From: Lysobacter arenosi
GTDB taxonomy: Bacteria; Pseudomonadota; Gammaproteobacteria; Xanthomonadales; Xanthomonadaceae
DNA: 64,000 nucleotides
Assembly: GCF_016613475.2 (NCBI RefSeq)
Contig: NZ_CP071517.1
Span: 3,646,001 to 3,710,000 of the forward strand
Direction: 5' to 3'
Notes under the pieces: generated by a model
What the model saw: only the letters and a program-made list of their open reading frames with translations
Database searches by the model: none
Told to the model about the DNA's origin: nothing
Made by a program: the position numbers and the translations under genes
Shown: one piece after another, positions 31,185 to 44,937 of the stretch
Layout of the letters: each line of letters begins with the position of its first letter
Numbering within the stretch: position 1 is the stretch's first letter

Positions 31185-32172
31185 GGGTTCAGCACATCCG
31201 CGCGCGGGCCCGCCACCGGCGTGACGTACGCGCGCGAGCCGTACCCTGCCTGCGCGAACGCGGCCTGCATCGCCGGCGCCGCCGCTTCCGCTTCGGCCCT
31301 CGACGCAAACCACGCGAACGTGCTCGGCCCGGCTCCGGAAATACTGGCGCCCAATGCGCCGTGGTCCAGCGCCGCAGCCTTGGCCTCGACGAAGCCCGGA
31401 ATCAGCGGCGCGCGACGCGGTTCCACCAGCAGGTCGTGCAGGCCTTCGCGCAGCAGCGACGCATCGCCGCGCTGCAACCCGGTCAGGAACAGCGCCAGGT
31501 GCGAGCTTTGCTCGACCACGAGCGACAACGGGTACGGTTCGGCCAGCACTGCACGGGCGCGTCGCGTTTCGAGCATCTGGTCGGGATGGACGACCACCGC
31601 GTGCAGCCACTCGGGCACCGCCAGCGGGATCATCCGCGTGGCCGTGGCCATCACCACGCCACCGAGCAGCATCGGCGCGACGTTGTCGCCGTGACGACTG
31701 CCGCTCGACACCGACTCGCCGTCGAGGGCGAACTCGTACAGCGCTTCACGCGGCAGTGGCGCGTCGAGCAATGCGTTGGCGGCGACGAGCGCGGCCACGC
31801 AGGAGGCGGCCGAGCCGCCGAGGCCGGAGCCGAGCGGGATGCCCTTCTCCAGTTCCAGCTCGAAGCCGAAATCCAGCCCAAGCCGTGTCCGCAGCGAGAT
31901 CAGCGCCTGGCCGGCGGTGTTGCGCGAAGCCTCAAGCGGCAGCGCTTCCGCGCCGGCGACGTTGCCGCGGATCGCCGCGATGCGCACTTCCGGCAGGGCT
32001 ATCCGGCGCACCTGCGCGATGTCGCGCACACCGGCGATGGAGTGCCCGAGCAGGTCGAAGCCGACGCCGATGTTGCCGACGCTGCCCGGTGCGAATGCCC
32101 GGCACTCCAGGCGCCGTCCGTGCGCGGTCGCATCCGAAGCCGTCTCGATATCAATCTTCGTAGAAGCAGCAC

Positions 32173-32176
<4 letters not shown>
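31181..32176 (-). CDS. thrB: Homoserine kinase
   Basis: The protein has 331 residues. A GHMP-family kinase that phosphorylates homoserine. [19 protein letters not shown] near residue 28 is the N-terminal GHMP motif. The ATP loop is [18 protein letters not shown] at about 113. The third motif is [15 protein letters not shown] at about 283. All are intact. The ATG at 32176 overlaps the thrA stop, and its own stop overlaps the thrC start, both as ATGA, so stoichiometric translation of the pathway is likely. An N-terminal extension of about 20 residues ([20 protein letters not shown]) precedes the core. Confidence 0.97.
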
Positions 32177-37077
<4,901 letters not shown>

Positions 37078-37093
37078 TTGGCGGCCGCAGCCC

Positions 37094-37119
37094 GTGCCGC
37101 CATCGCGCGATGGCGGCAC
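37094..37119. terminator. Perfect palindrome after thiC
   Basis: A perfect 13+13 base inverted repeat (GTGCCGCCATCGC and its complement) starts 16 bases after the thiC stop. As RNA it would fold into a strong hairpin, but no U run follows. It is either a Rho-assisted end of thiC mRNA or an RNA stabiliser. Confidence 0.55.
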
Positions 37120-37135
37120 CAGGCTGGAAGGGCAC

Positions 37136-37166
37136 CACGCTGTTAAAGCAGCACGCTGTCAAAGCA
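37136..37166. repeat. Short tandem direct repeat upstream of channel-like gene
   Basis: CACGCTGTTAAAGCA (37136-37150) and CACGCTGTCAAAGCA (37152-37166) differ at one base and are spaced by 16. They lie 49 bases before the ATG of the next gene and could be paired protein-binding sites. This is suggestive only. Confidence 0.45.
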
Positions 37167-37214
37167 CAAGATCGGCTACGCTCTGCCGCATTCACACGGA
37201 CAGGGCAGGGCGAG

Positions 37215-37892
37215 ATGGGCGAGACCCGCATGGGCTGGATGCGCTTGCGCGTGAAGGCGCGGCGCAATCCATCGGCGTTCCTGCTCGCCGCGCAGCTGCT
37301 GAGCCTGGTGCTGTACCCGCTGTTCGACGAGATGCGCTCCGGTCGCGTGCTGTTCGGCGCCTTCGGCGTGGTGGTGATGGTGCTGGCCGTGCTGGTGGTG
37401 AACAACAGCCCGGCCAGGACCTGGATCGCCCTGGTGCTGGCCGCGCCTGCAGTTCTGCTTTCGTTGATCGCCGTCGTCATCGACGACCATTCCCTGGTCA
37501 CCCTCTCGGCCGCGTTCGAAGCGCTGCTGTACCTCTACGCCGCCTGCAGCCTGATCGCCTACATGCTGGGCGACCACAAGGTGACCACCGACGAGCTGTT
37601 CGCCGCCGGCGCGACCTTTACGTTGCTCGCCTGGGGTTTCGCCTACGTCTACTTCGTTTGCCAGGCGATGTACCCGGGAAGCTTTACCGGCGCGGTCAAT
37701 CCCGACCAGCCGCGAACCTGGCTGGAGCTGCTGTTCCTGAGCTTCACCACGCTGTCGGCCACCGGCCTGGGCGACATCCTGCCGCTGTCGTCGCCGGCGC
37801 GGGTTCTGGTGATGCTGGAGCAGTTCGCCGGCGTGGCCTATATCGCCGTGGTCGTGTCGCGCCTGATCGGGCTGACCATCCTGCGCAAATAA
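37215..37892 (+). CDS. Two-pore-domain ion-channel-like membrane protein
   Basis: The protein has 225 residues with about five hydrophobic segments (for example LAAQLLSLVLYPLF, VLFGAFGVVVMVLAVLVV, WIALVLAAPAVLLSLIAVVI), and a C-terminal pair of helices flanking a pore loop. The pore loop reads SFTTLSATGLGDILP at about residue 176-190, which aligns with potassium-channel filters (TVGYGD) but has GLGD in place of GYGD. There is no N-terminal voltage-sensor arginine ladder and no cytosolic regulatory domain. The family is annotated ion channel or potassium channel family protein; selectivity is uncertain. ATG at 37215 follows GGCAGGGCGAG. A minus-strand terminator lies downstream. Confidence 0.75.
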   Translation: MGETRMGWMRLRVKARRNPSAFLLAAQLLSLVLYPLFDEMRSGRVLFGAFGVVVMVLAVLVVNNSPARTWIALVLAAPAVLLSLIAVVIDDHSLVTLSAAFEALLYLYAACSLIAYMLGDHKVTTDELFAAGATFTLLAWGFAYVYFVCQAMYPGSFTGAVNPDQPRTWLELLFLSFTTLSATGLGDILPLSSPARVLVMLEQFAGVAYIAVVVSRLIGLTILRK

Positions 37893-37925
37893 CGGTGCCG
37901 TGGCGGCCTGCGCCGGGTCGCAGGC

Positions 37926-37947
37926 AAAAAAAACGCGCCGAAGCGCG
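37926..37947 (-). terminator. Intrinsic terminator with UUCG loop, minus strand
   Basis: A five-base-pair GC stem closed by a TTCG tetraloop and followed by eight T on the minus strand. The + strand lacks a T run (TCTGG follows). There is no coding gene on the minus strand to its right until beyond 45.9 kb. Confidence 0.85.
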
Positions 37948-38015
37948 AATTCTGGAACAGAGATTTCTGTAGTACGTCGGCGAGAGAGGGCCTGGAGCCA
38001 CCCCGAATGAACGGG
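37926..38015 (-). ncRNA. Candidate small RNA ending in an orphan intrinsic terminator
   Basis: On the minus strand CGCGC-TTCG-GCGCG followed by eight T (37947-37926) is a model intrinsic terminator, yet no minus-strand gene lies upstream of it. The upstream sequence folds locally: ACAGA-TCTGT at 37960-37973 and CCCG-CGGG near 38000-38016. A possible -10, TCTAAC, lies at about 38031-38036, with a poor -35. The limits are approximate and the identity unknown. It could also act in cis as the untranslated leader of the plus-strand gene at 38161. Confidence 0.4.
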
Positions 38016-38160
38016 ATTAAGCCTCTGGGACGTTAGAATGTTGGCCTGACCAGCGTTTGCCCTTACCCGCCCGGGCATTTTGCCGAGTCGGTCAATTGGA
38101 TGGATCCTGACCGAACGGCACATGACGGCTGTTCAGCTTGCTGTTCACCATTTTGGATCC

Positions 38161-40500
38161 ATGCCCCGACCCACCGACCCAATATCGCCGACCACGCCAT
38201 CCGACAGGATGCGCGTGGGCGATTGTCTGGTGGATGTTCCGCTGCGCGAGATCCGTGCGCCGGGCAAGCGCCGACCGCTTCGCATCACGCCCAAGTCGAT
38301 GTCGGTGCTGCTCGTGCTCATCGAGCAGGCCGGGCGTGTGGTCAGTCGCGACGCGCTGATGGCCGAAGTCTGGCCCGACACGCTGCCGACCAATGACGTA
38401 GTCACCCAGGCCATCACCCAGTTGCGCAAGGCGTTCGACGACGAACGCGGCAACCCGCGCTACATCGAGACCATCGCCAAGAACGGCTACCGCCTGCTGG
38501 CGCCGGTGGAGTGGATTTATTCGCAGGGTGCCGAGGAAGCGCAGGCTGAAGACGCGCGCTGGGCCGATCCGTCACGCACGACGTCCAAGTACCCGGCGAT
38601 CGCGCCGGCCGATCCGACCGAGCCGCTGGCGCCCGTGCCGTTCCCGGCCACCAGCCTGCCGCGCGGCAACTGGCGCTCGATGGCCGCGGTCGTCGGCACG
38701 GTTGCGGTGCTGGTGTCGGCGTTGTTGACCTGGGCGCTGGTTCGCGGCGGCGACGTCACTCGGTCGGTCGACGAGCAATCCACGCCGTCGATCTCGCATG
38801 GCCTGCGCAGCGAGCGGCCGTACCGCCTGATCACCTCGATGCCGGGCTTCGAGCTTGCGCCGACCTTGTCGCCCGATGCCGGCATGGTCGCCTACGTGGC
38901 CATTCCCGAAGGCCAGCGCGGCACCTCGATCATGGTGCAGACGACCGAGCAGACACAGCCGCGCCTGCTGACCCGTCCGCCGGAAGGGGCCGACGACAGC
39001 GCCCCGGCCTGGTCGCCGGACGGACGCTGGGTCGCTTTCATCCGCATCGCCGGCAACGCCTGCAGCATCCGCGTGGTCACGCCCAACGCCCGCGGCGAGC
39101 ATGAAGTGGGAACCTGCGACTACCGCAGTCCGCCCACCTTCGACTGGATGCCGGATGGAAACGGGCTGTTGTTCGGCGGCATGCAGGGCGATCGCGGCAG
39201 CCTCGGCCTGCGCCTGCTCGACCTCGACAGCGGCAGCTGGCGTGAGCTGCCCTACGACCACGATTCCGACGACCTGGATTCGTCGCCGCGTTATTCGCCA
39301 GATGGCAAGTGGATCGTGTTCGTGCGCAACGCGCCGCTGGGCGATTTCTGGCGGATTCCTGCCGCCGGCGGGAAGACAGAACGCCTCAGTCGCCTGCGCG
39401 CCGACGTGAAGGGCTGGGACTGGCTGCCGCAGGGTGACGCCCTGGTGTTCAGCGTGATGATCGACGGCAACTACCGCATGTTCCGGCTCGACGCCGGTTC
39501 CGGCGAAGTGCGTTCGATGGGTCTGGACGATGCGCAGTCGCCGGTGACGGCCCCGGCTCGGCGGGCGATGGCCTTTGTCCAGCGCCGGCCGTACTTCGGC
39601 CTGTACCGGGTTGCCCTCGGGCAGCCGGGCGCGGGCAGCGTGCACGTGGTCGAACCCCTGTTCGCCTCGACCTCGCGCGACCTGCTTCCGACGATCGCAC
39701 CCGACGGCCACCAGCTGGCTTTCATATCCGACCGCTCCGGTGCCAATGGCCTGTGGTGGGGCGACCTTAGCCAGCCCGACACCCTGCGCATGATGAGCGG
39801 CGTCCGGCCGGGCTCGCGCTACGCACCGGCCTGGTCGGCCGACAGCCAGCGCTTGCTGGTGACCGGTGTCGACGGTGGCAACCGCAGCATCCTTCAGGAG
39901 GTGACGCCGGCCAGCGGTCGCGTCGCCCGCCTCGACCTGCCCGAACCGGACCCGCTCCAGGCCCAGTACACCCCCGACCCGAACCGGCTGCTGGTGCTGT
40001 CGGCCAACAGCGACGGCCACCCGGCCTTGCGCCTGTACGACCGCAGCCAGAAACCCTGGCGGTCGCTGGCGCGGATCGGTGGCGTGTCCAACTTCAAGGT
40101 CGACGCCGGCCGGCGCCGGATCCTGTTCACCCGCCTGACCGAGGGCGGGCTGTGGCAGGCCGACCTGGACCTGACCGCCGCCAGCGTCACCCGCATCGAC
40201 GAGGCCGAGCCGACCTCCGACCGCTACCGCCTGTGGGCCGTCGCCCCCGATGGCGAGGTCCGTTATGTCGAGCAGCTCCAGGGATGCGCCGCCAGCCTGC
40301 GCCAGATCCTGCCGGCCGGACCGGACGCTCCGACCAGCTGCATGGACCAGACACGGCGCTCGGCGATCAACGGTTTCAGCCTCGGTGGCCCGCGCGGAGA
40401 TGTGGCCTACGTCGCACTTATCGAATGGGACGGTGCCGATATCGGTTACATGGAGCTTCCGGAGGAACCGAAAGCTTTCGTCCCCGGTTGGATCAACTGA
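38161..40500 (+). CDS. Winged-helix transcriptional regulator fused to membrane helix and TolB-like beta-propeller
   Basis: The protein has 779 residues. The N-terminal OmpR/CadC-type DNA-binding domain spans about residues 15-115 (PLRITPKSMSVLLVLIEQAG, AEVWPDTLPTNDVVTQAITQ, YIETIAKNGYRLL). One transmembrane helix (AAVVGTVAVLVSALLTWALV, about 177-196) precedes a periplasmic part with WD40-like PD40 repeats (APAWSPDGRWVAFIR, SSPRYSPDGKWIVFVR, TIAPDGHQLAFISDRS). This is the CadC/ToxR layout: a membrane-bound regulator sensing a periplasmic signal. The start is uncertain: ATG at 38161 or 38122. The next gene is an AraC regulator 144 bases on. Target genes are unknown. Confidence 0.88.
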   Translation: MPRPTDPISPTTPSDRMRVGDCLVDVPLREIRAPGKRRPLRITPKSMSVLLVLIEQAGRVVSRDALMAEVWPDTLPTNDVVTQAITQLRKAFDDERGNPRYIETIAKNGYRLLAPVEWIYSQGAEEAQAEDARWADPSRTTSKYPAIAPADPTEPLAPVPFPATSLPRGNWRSMAAVVGTVAVLVSALLTWALVRGGDVTRSVDEQSTPSISHGLRSERPYRLITSMPGFELAPTLSPDAGMVAYVAIPEGQRGTSIMVQTTEQTQPRLLTRPPEGADDSAPAWSPDGRWVAFIRIAGNACSIRVVTPNARGEHEVGTCDYRSPPTFDWMPDGNGLLFGGMQGDRGSLGLRLLDLDSGSWRELPYDHDSDDLDSSPRYSPDGKWIVFVRNAPLGDFWRIPAAGGKTERLSRLRADVKGWDWLPQGDALVFSVMIDGNYRMFRLDAGSGEVRSMGLDDAQSPVTAPARRAMAFVQRRPYFGLYRVALGQPGAGSVHVVEPLFASTSRDLLPTIAPDGHQLAFISDRSGANGLWWGDLSQPDTLRMMSGVRPGSRYAPAWSADSQRLLVTGVDGGNRSILQEVTPASGRVARLDLPEPDPLQAQYTPDPNRLLVLSANSDGHPALRLYDRSQKPWRSLARIGGVSNFKVDAGRRRILFTRLTEGGLWQADLDLTAASVTRIDEAEPTSDRYRLWAVAPDGEVRYVEQLQGCAASLRQILPAGPDAPTSCMDQTRRSAINGFSLGGPRGDVAYVALIEWDGADIGYMELPEEPKAFVPGWIN

Positions 40501-40644
40501 CTGATCCAAAAGGAGAAGTTCCTTTCGGAACTCCTTCGGCTAAGCATTCGTTGCGAATTCGTATAAGTCTCCGCCAACTTTCCTGATGTAGACGCCCGTC
40601 TCAGGCAAATCCATTGACCATTCTCGGCACATGAGGTGGACCAA

Positions 40645-41562
40645 ATGGAGCAAGTGCAATGGGCGGACCGCGGGCAGCTGCTGCAGCTCGACACGGCCGA
40701 AGGCGCGGTTCAGGGCGGCTGCATCGGTGTTTCCCGGCTGGGCAGCGTGCAGGTCGCCGGTGGCTTCTCGATCTGGGTGCAGCTGCACGGCAGTTCGTGG
40801 GTCGAGGCCAAAGAGGGCAAGTTCCGGCTGCGTCGCGGTGACTGGATCGCCTTCGAGAAGGATTCCAAGCCGACCGTCCAGGCCGACCGCTTCGGCGTCT
40901 GCGTTGGTCTCACCCTCTCCGGAGACGCCCTCCGCGAGATGACCCGGTTCGCCGACCGCGGCCTCTACGCCGGTCGCGGCAACATGCCGCGCCGCGATGC
41001 CCGCATCGCCCTGCGCCTGTGGCGCGAGGCCGCCGCGCGCCTCGCCGAGAACCCCTCGGCGATGTTCGACGCCGCCGCGCTGCGACCGATCCTGCTGCAC
41101 CTGGCCGGCGTCCAGCGCGAACTGGCCGCACGCATTCCGCGCTGCCCGGGCCGCTCGCGCAGCCGCAAGCGCCAGGTGTTCGGCCGTCTCCAGCGCGCCC
41201 GCCTGTACCTGGAAGGCAATTGCGACCGCGTGGTCCGCATCAGCGAACTGGCCGAGCTGACCAGCTTCTCCAGCTGGTACTTCTCCAAGACCTTCCACAG
41301 CCTTTACGAGGAAAGCCCGCAGGCGGCCTCCGCGCGCATGCGCCTGGAGCACGCGGCCGACCTGCTGACCAGCACCTCGATGATGATCGGCGAGGTTGCC
41401 GCGGCCAGCGGTTTCGACAACTGCTGCAGTTTCGCCCGCGCCTTCCGCGCCCGTTTCGGCGAGTCCGCGACCCGCTACCGCAGCGCGGCCGTGTCCAGCC
41501 GGGCAGCAACGGCGAAGTCCGGTACCTCGACCCGCAAGGCTGTCGAGCGCACTGGTACCTGA
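40645..41562 (+). CDS. AraC family transcriptional regulator
   Basis: The protein has 305 residues. The N-terminal part (to about 170) looks like a cupin-type effector domain with SRLGSVQVAGGFSIWVQLHG. The C-terminal AraC DNA-binding domain spans about 185-285: ARLYLEGNCDRVVRISELAE and the second helix-turn-helix IGEVAAASGFDNCCSFARAF. A basic Ser/Thr/Lys tail ends KAVERTGT. The same tail occurs again 255 bases downstream as a fragment (41817-41894). The gene sits upstream of a TonB-dependent receptor on the same strand, a common pairing in Xanthomonadaceae, so control of that receptor is plausible. ATG at 40645 is preferred to GTG at 40636. Confidence 0.88.
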   Translation: MEQVQWADRGQLLQLDTAEGAVQGGCIGVSRLGSVQVAGGFSIWVQLHGSSWVEAKEGKFRLRRGDWIAFEKDSKPTVQADRFGVCVGLTLSGDALREMTRFADRGLYAGRGNMPRRDARIALRLWREAAARLAENPSAMFDAAALRPILLHLAGVQRELAARIPRCPGRSRSRKRQVFGRLQRARLYLEGNCDRVVRISELAELTSFSSWYFSKTFHSLYEESPQAASARMRLEHAADLLTSTSMMIGEVAAASGFDNCCSFARAFRARFGESATRYRSAAVSSRAATAKSGTSTRKAVERTGT

Positions 41563-41816
41563 TACACCGGCGCCTGTGCGCCAGGGGCGGCCGCAACGGC
41601 CGCCTGTACCGGCCGTCGCCCGCCGCGCTGTTGGCGGGCAATCGCAACGGCCCATCTCGAAGCACAAGAGCGAAAACCCGCGCCAAGCGGGTCCTTGTGA
41701 CTCACCGTCACTCCACTGAAAGTCCAACGGCGGTTGTTGCACACCGTCGTCGGCGCGCGCCCGCAAGGCACGCCATCGCGCCTCCCGGCGCCTGCCGAGC
41801 AGACCGCACCCCCTGT

Positions 41817-41894
41817 GCGGCAGTGTCCTCGAGGACCGATTCGGCAAAGTCTCTCAGCGCTAGCCGCAAAGCGGTGGAGCGCACCGGAACGTAA
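41817..41894 (+). pseudogene. Remnant 3' end of a second AraC-type regulator gene
   Basis: The last 25 codons and stop of this frame encode AAVSSR...AKS....RKAVERTGT, matching 18 of 25 residues of the intact AraC protein's tail at 41485-41562. Most nucleotide differences fall in third codon positions, so both evolved as coding sequence. The upstream frame has no AraC-like domain, so this is the tail of a deleted paralogue. The rest of 41563-41943 holds no gene I can support. It contains a GTGAC-GTCAC hairpin at 41697-41711, a minus-strand hairpin CCCGC-GCGGG with TTTT at about 41671-41691, and the TonB gene's promoter region. Confidence 0.65.
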
Positions 41895-41943
41895 GTTTGA
41901 TGGGCGTTTAACACGCTCATAACAGTTATCTGGAGAGAGATAA

Positions 41944-44784
41944 ATGAACCATCGCAATCTGCGCACCGCGATGCGCGTCGGCATGCTGCCGGCCGGCATC
42001 GCGATCGCATTGGCGCCGGCGTTTGCCAGCGCCCAGGAAGCTGCCGCCGAGCAGCAGGGTGCCACCACCCTTGATCGCATCGAAGTCACCGGCTCGCGCA
42101 TCCGCGGCGCCGACATGGAAACGCAGCAGCCGATCATCACGCTGAGCCGCCAGGACATCGAGAAGCAGGGCTTCACCTCGGTTGCCGACGTCCTGCAGAA
42201 CCTGACCTCGGCCGGTTCCCCGGCGATCTCGCGTTCGGACGCTCTGGCTTCGGGTGAAGACGTCGGTGGTTACTACATCGACATCCGTAACCTGGGCGCA
42301 CAGCGCACCCTGATCCTGGTCAACGGCAAGCGCCTCGGCGCATCGACCTCGGGTCTGCAGGACCTGAGCCAGATCCCGATGTCCTCGATCGACCGCATCG
42401 AAGTCCTGAAGGACGGCGCCTCGGCGATCTACGGTTCCGACGCCATCGCCGGCGTCGTCAACATCATCACTCGCAAGCGCTATGAAGGCGCGGAAGCCAG
42501 CGGCTACCTCGGCCAGTACGGCGAAGGCGACGGCGACACGCAGGACTTCTCCTTCACGATGGGTTCGGCCGGCGATCGCGGCGGCGTGACCCTGTCGGTC
42601 GAGTACTACAAGCAGGATCCGGTGGCCGCCAAGGACCGTTGGTTCTCGGAAGACGGCAACACCGGCGGCGCGTGGAGCCCGGTCAGCCAGAACGGTTCGT
42701 TCTGCGACCCGTGCACCCCGACCGCTTCGGCTGTGTGGTGGACGCTCAATGACGGCGGTACCCCGGGCAACCGCGCGGACTACCACCGCATCACGCCGGC
42801 CGAGTACGCCAACTCGAACGAGCAGATGTTCCTGATGACGGGTATCGAGCGCCGTTCGGTGTTCGCCAACGCCAACTACGACATCACCGACAACATCACG
42901 TTCAACGCTGACATCCTCTACAACCACCGCACCACCGACCAGCAGATCGCCGGTTACCCGTACCAGTCGGGTTCCTTCGGTACGCCGCTGTCCGGCACGA
43001 GCGTGTTCAACCCGATCCCGGGCCAGAACACCGCGTTCCGCCGCCGTCTGTGGGAAGTGCCGCGCACCACCAAGAGCGACCTGGAAACCTACCGCTTCGC
43101 CGGTGGCTTCAATGGTTACTTCGAGCTCGGCGGTCGTGGTTGGGACTGGGACGTGGGCGCGTTGCTGAACCGCAACACCACCACCAAGACCGCTCACGGC
43201 GACGCCAGCCTGCTGGCCACCGAGCAGGCGCTCGGCCCGTCGTTCATCGACGCCAACGGCATCGCCCAGTGCGGTACCGCTGCCCGTCCGATCGCCGACT
43301 GCGTGCCGTGGAACCCGCTGCTGCCGTACGGCGTCGCTGGTCAGGGCTCGCTGGCTAACCCGGAACTGCAGAAGTTCCTGTTCCCGCAGTACACCGACAC
43401 CGGCCTGACCCGCACCACCAGCTACACCGCCAACATCTCCGGTGGTCTGTTCGACCTGCCGGCAGGTGAAGTCGGCATGGCCGTGGGCGTGGAGCACCGC
43501 CAGGAAGAAGGTCGTTTCGTTCCGGACGCGTTCGCGCAGTCGGGCAACAGCACGGGCCTCGCTGCAACGACCACCGCCGGCGAGTACTCGCTGGACGAAG
43601 TCTACGCAGAGCTCAACGTGCCGCTGCTCGCCGACGTCGCCTTCGCCAAGGAGCTGACGATCAACATCGCTGGTCGCTACTCCGACTACAGCAACTTCGG
43701 TGACACCACCAACGGCAAGTTCGGCTTCACCTGGCGCCCGATCGACGAGCTGCTCGTCCGCGGCACCTGGGCTGAGGGCTTCCGCGCTCCGACGATCAAC
43801 GACCTGTACGGCGGCATCGGCTCGAGCTTCGAGTCGTACGTTGACCCGTGCGGCCGCACCTCGCCGGGCTCGGTTGCTGGCAACGCTGCGTGCACCGGCG
43901 CCGGCGTGGCTCCGACCTACGTCCAGCTGGGCCAGGGCCTGGTGCCCTGCACCTCGTTCCCGTGCCAGACGCCGGACCAGTTCATCACCGGTTCCAACCC
44001 GAACCTGCTCCCGGAAACCTCCAAGAGCAAGACGGCTGGCATCGTGTGGAGCCCGCGTTGGGTTGAGGGTCTGGACCTGTCGCTCGACTGGTACAGCTAC
44101 AAGATCGAGAACATGATCATCTCGGACAGCGTCGACCGCATCCTGCGCGACTGCTACGTCCTGGGTAACCCGGCCCGTTGCGAAGGCATCGTGCGCGCTC
44201 CGGATGGTCACATCACCGACCTGTTCTTCGGCCTGGCCAACCTCGGCCAGATGGAGACGGAAGGCTGGGATCTGGGCGTCAAGTACCGCCTGCCGGAGTT
44301 CTCGTTCGGCAAGTTCTCGGTGGATTGGCAGACCTCGTACGTCAGCAAGTACGACGAACAGGGTGAGAACTCGGACGGCGACGCGATCACCATCGGCCGC
44401 GTCGGCGAAACCGGCATCTTCCGCGTCCGCTCGAACATGGGCGTGAACTGGGAGCTGGGCGATTTCTCCGTGTCCTACATGGCTCGCTACTACTCCTCGA
44501 TGAAGGAGCCGTGCGTCGGCCGTGGCGTCTGCACCCTGCCTGACCGTTACCAGAACGACGAGGCAGCTCCGCAGAAGGTCTCGGGTTCGAACACCTTCCA
44601 CGACCTGCAGTTCGCTTACCAGGCACCGTGGAACGCGACCGTCGCAATCGGCGCGAACAACGTGTTCGACCACCAGGGTCCGCTGATGTACGCAAACACC
44701 TCGGGTCGTTCGAGCGACTTCCCGTACTACGGTGGTTTCGACATCGGTCGCTTCGTGTACCTGAAGTACCAGCAGCGCTTCTGA
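41944..44784 (+). CDS. TonB-dependent outer membrane receptor
   Basis: The protein has 946 residues. A signal peptide ends at about AFASA-QEAA (residue 30). A TonB-box-like and plug region follows: DRIEVTGSRIRGADMETQQP at about 44, RNLGAQRTLILVNGKRL at about 115, and SSIDRIEVLKDGASAIYGSD at about 151. The rest is a 22-strand barrel ending in the aromatic terminus GRFVYLKYQQRF. Extracellular loops carry paired cysteines (CDPCTP, CTSFPC). The group resembles Xanthomonadaceae receptors without a known ligand; the substrate cannot be inferred. GGAGAGAG lies 5 bases before the ATG. The upstream AraC gene may control it, and a strong terminator follows. Confidence 0.95.
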   Translation: MNHRNLRTAMRVGMLPAGIAIALAPAFASAQEAAAEQQGATTLDRIEVTGSRIRGADMETQQPIITLSRQDIEKQGFTSVADVLQNLTSAGSPAISRSDALASGEDVGGYYIDIRNLGAQRTLILVNGKRLGASTSGLQDLSQIPMSSIDRIEVLKDGASAIYGSDAIAGVVNIITRKRYEGAEASGYLGQYGEGDGDTQDFSFTMGSAGDRGGVTLSVEYYKQDPVAAKDRWFSEDGNTGGAWSPVSQNGSFCDPCTPTASAVWWTLNDGGTPGNRADYHRITPAEYANSNEQMFLMTGIERRSVFANANYDITDNITFNADILYNHRTTDQQIAGYPYQSGSFGTPLSGTSVFNPIPGQNTAFRRRLWEVPRTTKSDLETYRFAGGFNGYFELGGRGWDWDVGALLNRNTTTKTAHGDASLLATEQALGPSFIDANGIAQCGTAARPIADCVPWNPLLPYGVAGQGSLANPELQKFLFPQYTDTGLTRTTSYTANISGGLFDLPAGEVGMAVGVEHRQEEGRFVPDAFAQSGNSTGLAATTTAGEYSLDEVYAELNVPLLADVAFAKELTINIAGRYSDYSNFGDTTNGKFGFTWRPIDELLVRGTWAEGFRAPTINDLYGGIGSSFESYVDPCGRTSPGSVAGNAACTGAGVAPTYVQLGQGLVPCTSFPCQTPDQFITGSNPNLLPETSKSKTAGIVWSPRWVEGLDLSLDWYSYKIENMIISDSVDRILRDCYVLGNPARCEGIVRAPDGHITDLFFGLANLGQMETEGWDLGVKYRLPEFSFGKFSVDWQTSYVSKYDEQGENSDGDAITIGRVGETGIFRVRSNMGVNWELGDFSVSYMARYYSSMKEPCVGRGVCTLPDRYQNDEAAPQKVSGSNTFHDLQFAYQAPWNATVAIGANNVFDHQGPLMYANTSGRSSDFPYYGGFDIGRFVYLKYQQRF

Positions 44785-44812
44785 TAGGCTGAAACGCAAC
44801 AAGGCAACACCA

Positions 44813-44842
44813 CTACGGCCCCGCAAGGGGCCGTAGTTTTTT
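44813..44842 (+). terminator. Intrinsic terminator after TonB-dependent receptor
   Basis: CTACGGCCCC-GCAA-GGGGCCGTAG (44813-44836), a ten-base-pair stem with a GCAA loop, is followed by six T. The element CTACGGCC is repeated twice more just downstream (44844 and 44861) as CTACGGCCGGC. Confidence 0.93.
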
Positions 44843-44937
44843 CTACGGCCGGCTCTGCCATCTACGGCCGGCATGCCGAATCTGGCGCCGGGCGTGGCGG
44901 ACGGTACGATAGCGGCAGTCTTCCGGTCGGATCCGCG

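Noticed and set aside
44843-44872. Second terminator or tandem element after the TonB gene (CTACGGCCGGC twice)
   Set aside because: The copies are direct and short, likely slippage or partial copies of the terminator arm. No T run follows.
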